A DNA stretch of 64,000 nt from Ignavibacteria bacterium. GTDB taxonomy: Bacteria > Bacteroidota > Ignavibacteria > SZUA-365. Shown piece by piece: positions 29,910 to 36,362 of the stretch; the stretch's first letter is position 1, and each line of letters begins with the position of its first letter. The stretch covers positions 76,998 to 140,997 of the forward strand of contig JADKJW010000011.1 of assembly GCA_016720835.1 (NCBI GenBank). Direction: 5' to 3'. A program made the position numbers and the translations under genes. The notes beneath the pieces are model-generated. The model saw only the letters and a program-made list of their open reading frames with translations, did not search any database and was not told where the DNA came from.

Positions 29910-30115
29910 GTGCTTACTCCAGGGGTGATGGCGTGATTCTGTGTGAGCGAATCTAATGAAAAAATCCAGAATTGTTTGCGGTCTTCCATGCGCTGTTTTA
30001 ATCCACACGCCCCGGAGAGTTCGTCTTCGGAGCGTGCGCGCAACTGATACTCCCGTCCCGCGGCCGGGGTGATCAGTCCCGGCGCACGGAGCGGTGTGTC
30101 TGGAGGTGTATCAGA

Positions 30116-30886
30116 CTATTCTTTTGAAACGGGCGCGACGGCGGGCTGCGCCGCGGGAGCGGGGGCCGCGACGGCATTGCCGTTCCCGTTCCCCGCGGCG
30201 GCGGGTGTCTCGCTCTCAGCGGAACTGCGACGGCTGCGCGGGCCGATGGACTTGGCGCTGCGCAGGGCGTGGTAGTTCTCGTAGAAGGCGGGATGCGCCT
30301 CGCGGAGGTGCTCCACCATGGCATCGAGTTCGAAATCGAGGAGATCGTCGGTGGCGTCGAAGAGGCCGGCGAGTTCGGAGCGCGTCACCTTGCGGTCGGC
30401 CAGGCTGCCCTCGCGCGTCTCGAGCGACTTCGAGAAGGCGGCGATGGCCTCGCGATATTTGCGGAGCACGTCATCGGTGAGACCATACTGCGCCACGGCC
30501 GGGGAGTGCGACACGGCTTCGTTGAGGAAGATGCCGGCCTGCGTGCTCAGCTCGGAGTCGCGCAGCTGATTGAGTCGCCAGCGCTCCACCGAGGCCTTGG
30601 CCAGGGTCTCGACGAGGCCGTTGCGCTTCGCGTAGGCGCGGAGGGAATCCACGACGAGGCACATCTGGCTGAAGAGTTTCTCCTCGGCGTCGTGCTTCAC
30701 GTCGGTCTTGCCCGCCGTGACGCTGCCCTGCCGGTGGGCGCCCTGCTCGATGGCTTCATGGTTTCTCTTGAAATCCGCGACGATTGCCGGAATCGCCTCG
30801 ACGCCGGCGAGGATGTCCGTCTGCCCGTCGAGGAAGTCGTCGAGCGCCCGGTACATGGTCAACTTTTGCAGTTGGGGGGTGGTCAT
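30116..30886 (-). CDS. Conserved helical hypothetical protein with Ala/Pro-rich tail
   Basis: 256 residues. Residues 1-205 look all-helical (MTTPQLQKLTMYRALDDFLDG ... DLLDFELDAMVEHLREAHPAFYENYHALR), after which a low-complexity tail (ETPAAAGNGNGNAVAAPAPAA) runs to the end. No signal peptide. ATG 30886 is chosen (AAGGA 9 nt upstream) over the 26-codon extension. High GC again, so this marks the return to chromosomal backbone on the right of the island. Function unknown. Confidence 0.7.
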   Translation of the reverse strand: MTTPQLQKLTMYRALDDFLDGQTDILAGVEAIPAIVADFKRNHEAIEQGAHRQGSVTAGKTDVKHDAEEKLFSQMCLVVDSLRAYAKRNGLVETLAKASVERWRLNQLRDSELSTQAGIFLNEAVSHSPAVAQYGLTDDVLRKYREAIAAFSKSLETREGSLADRKVTRSELAGLFDATDDLLDFELDAMVEHLREAHPAFYENYHALRSAKSIGPRSRRSSAESETPAAAGNGNGNAVAAPAPAAQPAVAPVSKE

Positions 30887-31083
30887 GAGCTGTGTCCTTG
30901 GAATGGTGAGAGGATAAGTGACACCGCGTACGTCGGTGTATGTATGGTTGTATCGAACTTCCATCCGTCACTTTTCGGCTCTCGTCGTCGCCGTGTACCC
31001 GTTACACTCACGAACCCCTCGGAATGTTCCCGGTGTATTGAAAAAAACCGTCGAATCCTCGCATGTGGTTGATATTTATGGAT

Positions 31084-31566
31084 TAAAAAACTTCATCGGA
31101 CCTGATATCGGCCAAAACACGCCATTTTGAAAGTCGATCGGGACAAAAAAATTTTCCATCGACTCAAAAAAAAATCCAATCACGAAAAAAAATTTCTGAT
31201 CGAGACAAAAACAGGTTCGATCGAGGCAAAAAAAATCCCGATCGGTCCAATCAAAAAACTGATCGGGGCATATGAGAAGCGCAACACGTCGGCGGGATGC
31301 CGAACACGTCATTCAAAAATCCGATCAGTCCATTTCAAAAACCGATCATTCCATCCAGGAAACCGATCGGTCCATTTCGAGAACCGATCACGCCATTCAA
31401 AATACCGAATGGCCCATTTCAAAAATCCAACGCCTTTCCAGCGTATGCATCAGGCCGAAAAAAAATTGCATCAGTCCAACTGGAAGTCGAAAGCGTCCAT
31501 CTGAAAAACGCAACCGTCCGTCTGAAAACCGCATCAGTCCATCTGAAAAACTCGACGGCTCTTCCG
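31084..31566. repeat. Degenerate 21-bp tandem array with helically phased A-tracts
   Basis: About 20-23 units with a strict 21-nt period. The ATC (or AAC) of the core falls at 31137, 31158, 31179, 31199, 31220, 31241, 31262, 31283, 31303, 31324, 31345, 31366, 31387, 31408, 31429, 31449, 31470 and so on: steps of 21 with three steps of 20. The consensus is an A4-A8 tract followed by CCGATCRGTCCATTTC. The left half has longer A-tracts, the right half clearer CCATTTC/CCATCTG arms. No spacers, so not CRISPR. Two turns of B-DNA equal 21 bp, so the A-tracts lie on one face of the helix. Possible roles: bent DNA, protein-binding array, or repeated RNA. Confidence 0.85.
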
Positions 31567-31666
31567 AGCCGTTCAAGTGCTTGCGCAGGAGGGATGAAGA
31601 GGCGAGCGCCGGGACTGCACGGGTTTTTGTGTACAGGAAGGGATAGCGAGGCTCGCGCGAAGTGCG

Positions 31667-31775
31667 GAATCGGACAAGCGGGACGCTTGTCCCCACCCGG
31701 AAAAAGTCTTTCCGCTCCACCACTCCATCACTCCAGTACTCCGGAATCGGCCGACAGGGACGCCGGCCCCGGCGG
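31667..31775. repeat. Mosaic palindromic repeat, copy 1
   Basis: GGAATC, then hairpin GGACAAGC-gggac-GCTTGTCC, then CCCACCCGGAAAAAGTCTTTC, then an octamer run (CTCCACCA, CTCCATCA, CTCCAGTA), then GGAATC with a second hairpin GGCCG ... CGGCC. The same module order recurs at 34696-34866. Confidence 0.8.
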
Positions 31776-32086
31776 CGCTCCGAATGCCGCTTGTAGCCTG
31801 GACGGCCAGATCCTTCACTGCGTTCAGGATGACGTGCCACAAATGTCGGTACATGATCGGCAGCCGGTGTCCTCACCCGGCAGGAATTTCAGACCTGCAC
31901 GGAATCGGCGGAAAATTTTTCAGCATTCCGGTTGCACTGAACCAGGATGCCAGCGGTTTAGCGTTGTTTATAGGAGAGTTACGCGTCAGTAGCGGTTTCT
32001 GGCACGTATATGGCATCACTTTCATCGGGTTACCAAGTCTGTTTTTATGTAGCCCCGGATCGGAAGGAACATCCTCGGAGAATCTG

Positions 32087-32107
32087 CTGGACGCAACACG
32101 CGTCCAG
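32087..32107 (+). promoter_or_regulatory. Leader hairpin upstream of the LamG T9SS gene
   Basis: CTGGACG-caacacg-CGTCCAG, a perfect 7-bp stem 120 nt before the start codon, inside a GC-rich untranslated leader. No known riboswitch class was recognised. Confidence 0.3.
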
Positions 32108-32226
32108 TTGCAGGAAACTCCCAGTCTGCTCGAGGCGCAATGCCCCGGCAGAGACGCAGGTGAGAGCGCGTCGATGTGCCAGCCGCAAAAGAATCAATCA
32201 CACCTTATCTGATGAGAGGACGTGCG

Positions 32227-34476
32227 ATGAATTATTCCGCGCTACTGAATGGAAGGACGCGCTCGTTTGGGCTGCTCCTTCTTGTTGCCTTCCTGTTTCT
32301 GGCCACCTTCGCCTTTGCGCAGCCGGGCGGCGGAGAAGCACTCAAATTTCAGAACGGGAACTACCTCGACCATGGCGACTTCGCGTATTTCGGCAATGCC
32401 GACGTATTGAGCAACGGCGTCACCAACCTCAACAAGCTCACCGTCGCCGCCTGGGTGAAGTGGACCATCGATCCGCAGGATGCGGCGTATCCCGCCACGA
32501 ACGGGCACGAGATCAACGAAGGCAGGCGAGCCACCATCATCGCGAAGGAACGGTATCACTCGCGGGACTACGGCCAGTTCTGGATGCAGCATACGTCCAG
32601 CAACGGACAATTCGAGTTCTCGATACGGAACATGACGAACCGCTATACAGTGTCGGCCTACGCTCCCGAGCAGGACAAGTGGTACTACGTCGTCGGCGTG
32701 TACGATGGCGCCCTCTCGTCGGCGCGGCTGAAACTCTACATCAACGGAAGTCTCGTTGCTTCAGCAAATGCGAGCAGTGGAAACATCTATTCCCACACCG
32801 CTGCCGACCGCATGTGCATCGGCCGCTCGCCGAGCGGTTACCGGTTGTTCACGGGACACATCGATGAAGTGCGGATCTGGCGGCTCGCGCTGACACAGGC
32901 ACAGATCCGCGAGCAGATGTTCATGAAGGGCAGCATCACCATCAGCCCGACCACGAACCTGAAAGCGTACTACAACATGGAGACCGTGAGCTACGGCTCC
33001 GTCGCCAATGCGGCTGGCATCAACTATCACGGCGAGTACATGACGGGTCTCGTGGACGTGCATTCCTTCGAGACGACGCCCGATCACACGGTGACGGACA
33101 CCGACAAGAGCTGGTCAACGTCGCCGCAGACCTGGGCGCCGATCACCGCGCTCATTTCCACACCGCCGGATCCTGACGAGTACGCCGATTTTCCGAAGGC
33201 ACTGTGGACAGTCGGCGGCATGGGTGTCGGCGATTCCATGGCCATTCAGGGCAACACGGCGACGACCATCACGCTCATGGATTCGGATCCCGTCAACGGC
33301 ACGCCGTTCTGGTCCGTCGATCCGGAAATCGACAACTACGGCAATCCGTCGACGAACAATTACATGACGTGGTTCGGCATCTATGATCCGCTCGAAACGA
33401 ACTCACGGACCACGTCATATGCGCCGATCGGCACCTCGGAACTGAACAATGTGACGTACTTCAACTTTGCCGGCATTACGTCGTCGCTGCCGGCGTCCTT
33501 TGGCTCTTCCCTGCTGACCATCACCGGCACTTCCGTGCCGACAGACGCGAGTCTGGTCTTCGCGAACGACAGCGCGGATGTGTCGCTGATCTCGTACAAC
33601 GTTCCGGCATCGACAACCCCGCCGATACTCAGCAGGCTGAACAGGGTGTGGCGCGTGGAAGTGACGGGCGCGGTGACCGCGACGTACGTGTTCAACTGCC
33701 ACTTCGGTTACGGCCTGCACAACCAGATCGGCGACTGGCAGCATCTGCGCATCATCGACAATCCCAATGGCGCGTATAATTTCAATGTCGCGACGCTTGT
33801 CGCCGGCACGTATACGTTCACCGACAGCATGCTCACCGTCTCAGGAGTAACACTTGACCCGGGTGTACACTATATCACGCTCGGCTCCTCCGATGCCGGC
33901 ACCCCGCTGCCTGTGGAACTCGCCAGCTTCACCGCGCGTGTCCGGCAGTCGGATATTCTCCTGGACTGGGAGACGATAAGCGAAAAGAACAACTATGGCT
34001 TCAACGTGGAGAAGGCGCTGGAACATTCACCGCAGGTGTGGACTGAAATCGGTTTTGTCGAGGGAAACGGAACGGTGGACATCCGCAAGCAGTATCGCTT
34101 TGTCGACAATGCGCTGCCCGTCGGGAAGGCGTATTACCGCCTGAAGCAGATCGATCGCGACGGCACCTTCGCGTATTCCGACATCGCGACCGTCACGGGC
34201 TCGGCCGCTCCGCTTGCGTCCCTGCTGAACACGTTCCCGAATCCCGTGCGCGGTGCGGCGACAATCTCCTTCGTCACGTCTCGTGAGACGCCCGTCACCG
34301 TCACCGTACATAACATGCTGGGTAAATGCGTCCAGACGCTCTGCGACAACCGCCTGTTCACTTCCGGCGCGCAGTCCCTGCAACTCAACGCCACCGGACT
34401 GCAGCCCGGCTCCTATGTGCTTCAGCTCCGCACCGCGGACGGCACTCTGGCGCGGCCGCTCCTGATAGCCCGGTAA
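32227..34476 (+). CDS. Secreted LamG-domain protein with T9SS sorting domain
   Basis: 749 residues. It has a signal peptide (LLLLVAFLFLATFAFAQ), a concanavalin-like LamG domain at about residues 30-240 (LTVAAWVKWTIDP ... KWYYVVGVYDG ... LKLYINGSLVASA ... GHIDEVRIWRLALTQAQIREQM), a central region without a recognised fold (about 290-560), then the PVELASFTAR ... LDWETISEKNNYGFNVEKA domain typical of Bacteroidota surface proteins. A T9SS type A signal ends the protein (NTFPNPVRGAATISF ... PLLIAR). The ATG at 32227 has GAGAGGA 6 nt upstream. Likely attached to the cell surface or released; ligand unknown. Confidence 0.85.
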   Translation: MNYSALLNGRTRSFGLLLLVAFLFLATFAFAQPGGGEALKFQNGNYLDHGDFAYFGNADVLSNGVTNLNKLTVAAWVKWTIDPQDAAYPATNGHEINEGRRATIIAKERYHSRDYGQFWMQHTSSNGQFEFSIRNMTNRYTVSAYAPEQDKWYYVVGVYDGALSSARLKLYINGSLVASANASSGNIYSHTAADRMCIGRSPSGYRLFTGHIDEVRIWRLALTQAQIREQMFMKGSITISPTTNLKAYYNMETVSYGSVANAAGINYHGEYMTGLVDVHSFETTPDHTVTDTDKSWSTSPQTWAPITALISTPPDPDEYADFPKALWTVGGMGVGDSMAIQGNTATTITLMDSDPVNGTPFWSVDPEIDNYGNPSTNNYMTWFGIYDPLETNSRTTSYAPIGTSELNNVTYFNFAGITSSLPASFGSSLLTITGTSVPTDASLVFANDSADVSLISYNVPASTTPPILSRLNRVWRVEVTGAVTATYVFNCHFGYGLHNQIGDWQHLRIIDNPNGAYNFNVATLVAGTYTFTDSMLTVSGVTLDPGVHYITLGSSDAGTPLPVELASFTARVRQSDILLDWETISEKNNYGFNVEKALEHSPQVWTEIGFVEGNGTVDIRKQYRFVDNALPVGKAYYRLKQIDRDGTFAYSDIATVTGSAAPLASLLNTFPNPVRGAATISFVTSRETPVTVTVHNMLGKCVQTLCDNRLFTSGAQSLQLNATGLQPGSYVLQLRTADGTLARPLLIAR

Positions 34477-34478
34477 CG

Positions 34479-34612
34479 ACGCTTTCCCATGGCTGACGCC
34501 ATGGGATGGAGAATGCCGTTCGCCGGAGGCGGACTCGCCAAGGTCCGTGGCACCACGCTTTCCCAGGGCTGACGCCCTGGGTTGGGGAATGCCGTCCGCC
34601 TCCGGCGGACTG
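34479..34612. repeat. Two direct copies of a palindromic intergenic unit
   Basis: ACGCTTTCCCATGGCTGACG (34479 on) and ACGCTTTCCCAGGGCTGACG (34555 on) begin two related units; compensatory changes (AT to GC on both arms) keep each stem perfect, which suggests selection on the hairpin or spread of variants. Confidence 0.75.
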
Positions 34613-34695
34613 AATCAAGCGCTGTCATGTGCCACATCCACGCGGCCGAAGGCCCGGTGCGAGGACTCAGCATGACGGGCGAGAGAATCCTGTCC

Positions 34696-34866
34696 GGAAT
34701 CAGCCGGCAGGGACGCCGGCCCCACCCGGAAAGGTCTTTCTACTCCAGTACTCCAACACTCCAGTACTCCGGAATCGGACAGGCGGGACGCTTGTCCCCA
34801 CCCGGAAAAGTCTTTCTACTCCAGTACTCCGGAATCGGCCGGCAGGGACGCCGGCCCCACCCCGCG
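34696..34866. repeat. Mosaic palindromic repeat, three further modules
   Basis: Modules of about 60 nt: GGAATCAG/GGAATCGG, a hairpin (CCGGC ... GCCGG, or GGACAGGC ... GCTTGTCC), CCCACCCGGAAA(A)GGTCTTTC-type core, and octamer runs ACTCCAGT/ACTCCAAC. The two hairpin types alternate as at 31667-31775. Confidence 0.8.
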
Positions 34867-34898
34867 GTCTTCTTTCACCTTCACCCTTCACCATTCCC

Positions 34899-36158
34899 CT
34901 ACCAGTGTCCCGTCCAGTTCTGTCGTTCGCGCCAGAGGAAGAAGAGGTGCCGCTCCGAAATGGCGCGCTTGAGCAGGCTGCCGAGGAAGCCGAGGAAGCG
35001 CAGGCGGCTGCCGATGGGCAGGGCGGCCCAGCCGACGGCAAGGTGGCGGCCGAGCGAGACCACTTCGCCGAACACTTTCGGCCGGTACGGCTTGAGCGGG
35101 GTGCCGGCGACGAGGCGCCGGAGATTGTCGGCCGTGAGCGAACCCTGCTGCAGCGCGAACTGCGCGGCGGTGGGGACGGATTCGCCCGTGGCGGGATTGA
35201 TGGCGAGCGCGTTGTCGCCGATGGCGAAGACACCCGGGAAGTCGCCGAGCTGCAGGCAGTCGTCGACGAGCACGCGTCCCTGCGTACCGGTCTCGGCGCC
35301 CGATTCTCGGATGAGATCGGAGATGCGTATGCCGCCCGTCCAGATCATCGTGCGCGTCGCGAGCGGCTCGCCGGGAGCGCGCAGCACCTGCAGGCGCCCG
35401 TCCTGCTCTTCCATGCCCATGACACGGGTGTTGGTGAGGATTTGTATTCCCATGGCCTGCATGGCCTCGATGGAGCGGATTACCTGGCGGCCATCCAGTG
35501 AAGGCAGGATGCGATTGGAGGCCTCGAGCAGGACGACCTCCGGCTCGGCGGGATCGATATGGAATTCCTCGCAGAGCGCGTCGAAGCGCTGGGCGATTTC
35601 CGTGGCGAGTTCCACGCCCGTCAGTCCGCCCCCGCCGATCACGATGCGCAGCAGTTCCTTGCGTTTCGGCAGGCTGCTCTCGGATGCGGCGATGGCGAAC
35701 ATCCGCTCGGTATGCGCGCGGATGCGTTCGGAGTCCTCGAGCTCCTTGAGCTGAAAGGCGTGTTCCTCCAGGCCCGGGATCTGGTAGAAGTTGGTCTTGC
35801 TGCCGAGGGCGATGACGAGGTGATCGTAGCGCACGACGCGCGGCGTACCGTCGCTCGTCTCCGAGCGGCCGAAATCGAGTTCGACGCGCTTTTGCGCGAG
35901 ATCGATGCGGGTGACTTCGCCGAGATGGAAGGTGATGTTCTTCCGCCGCGCGAGGAAGCGCGCGATCGGCACCACGACTTCCGCTTCGCGCACGGCGCGC
36001 TCGTGCAGGCGCGTCTCCAGCAGATGATAGGTGTGCCGGTCCACGAGATGAATGCGCACGCGGTCGTCGCCGCGGAACATGCGCGAGAGACGGGTGACGC
36101 ACATCATGCCGCCGTAGCCGGCGCCGAGGATGACGATGTCTGTGGATGTATTGTTCAT
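34899..36158 (-). CDS. ndh: Type II NADH dehydrogenase-like FAD oxidoreductase (NDH-2)
   Basis: 419-residue membrane-associated, non-proton-pumping NADH:quinone oxidoreductase candidate. The FAD Rossmann motif is IVILGAGYGGMMCVTRL (residues 8-24), the NAD motif IVIGGGGLTGVELATEIAQ (about 170-190), and the second FAD contact GVFAIGDNA with PTAAQFALQQG near 310-330. A C-terminal amphipathic region (KVFGEVVSLGRHLAVGWAALPIGS) fits membrane association. ATG 36158 is chosen over the 35-codon extension, which runs into the ATGAAGT repeat. Quinone use is inferred from the family. Confidence 0.9.
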   Translation of the reverse strand: MNNTSTDIVILGAGYGGMMCVTRLSRMFRGDDRVRIHLVDRHTYHLLETRLHERAVREAEVVVPIARFLARRKNITFHLGEVTRIDLAQKRVELDFGRSETSDGTPRVVRYDHLVIALGSKTNFYQIPGLEEHAFQLKELEDSERIRAHTERMFAIAASESSLPKRKELLRIVIGGGGLTGVELATEIAQRFDALCEEFHIDPAEPEVVLLEASNRILPSLDGRQVIRSIEAMQAMGIQILTNTRVMGMEEQDGRLQVLRAPGEPLATRTMIWTGGIRISDLIRESGAETGTQGRVLVDDCLQLGDFPGVFAIGDNALAINPATGESVPTAAQFALQQGSLTADNLRRLVAGTPLKPYRPKVFGEVVSLGRHLAVGWAALPIGSRLRFLGFLGSLLKRAISERHLFFLWRERQNWTGHW

Positions 36159-36179
36159 CGGAAGGTGCGTGAGGAAAGT

Positions 36180-36203
36180 ATGAAGTATGAAGGATGAATT
36201 ATG
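36180..36203 (+). repeat. Heptanucleotide microsatellite (ATGAAGT)3
   Basis: ATGAAGT, ATGAAGG, ATGAATT and a partial unit, in the leader of the NDH-2 gene. Same heptamer family as 21865-21899. Confidence 0.7.
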
Positions 36204-36362
36204 ACAAAGAAGAGAAATGATGCGAGATCTGTGAACACGCCGTGATTCTCTTTTGAAACACACGGAGGGGGTGAATGGCTCCCGGAGGGACAGAAATCAC
36301 TGGAAAAATGGCTATTTTGTCAGCTCGGTATGAGACCGTTCCCCATTATTCACGGAGATGCG

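Larger units (their letters stand above)
30887..32226. other. 1.3-kb region without a supported gene, rich in repeats
   Basis: The frames here are repeat-driven or shadows. Contents left to right: the promoter side of the helical gene; an A-tract 21-bp repeat array (31084-31566); a mosaic palindromic repeat (31667-31775); a dispersed phrase around 31805-31833; and a GC-rich leader with a hairpin (32087-32107) before the next gene. Short peptides repeat every seven residues in several frames of the array because 21 nt is seven codons. Confidence 0.7.
34477..34898. other. Intergenic repeat cluster
   Basis: No gene. Directly after the LamG gene come two 76-nt-spaced copies of a hairpin unit: CCCATGGC/GCCATGGG (34486-34505) and CCCAGGGC/GCCCTGGG (34562-34581), each followed by an AATGCCGT(T/C)CGCC stretch. 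Three mosaic palindromic units follow at 34696-34866. The first hairpins may act as transcription stops for the LamG gene, although no T-run follows. Confidence 0.75.

Noticed and set aside
31127..31504. 125-codon frame over the 21-bp array as a gene
   Set aside because: TTG start, no ribosome-binding site, frame openness explained by the 21-nt period; kept only as a repeat.
31084..31566. CRISPR array
   Set aside because: Units are contiguous and degenerate with no unique spacers, and no cas genes are present.
32041..32226. c-di-GMP or other riboswitch upstream of the LamG gene
   Set aside because: A hairpin and an isolated GACGCA stretch are present, but the conserved receptor sequence of known classes is not.
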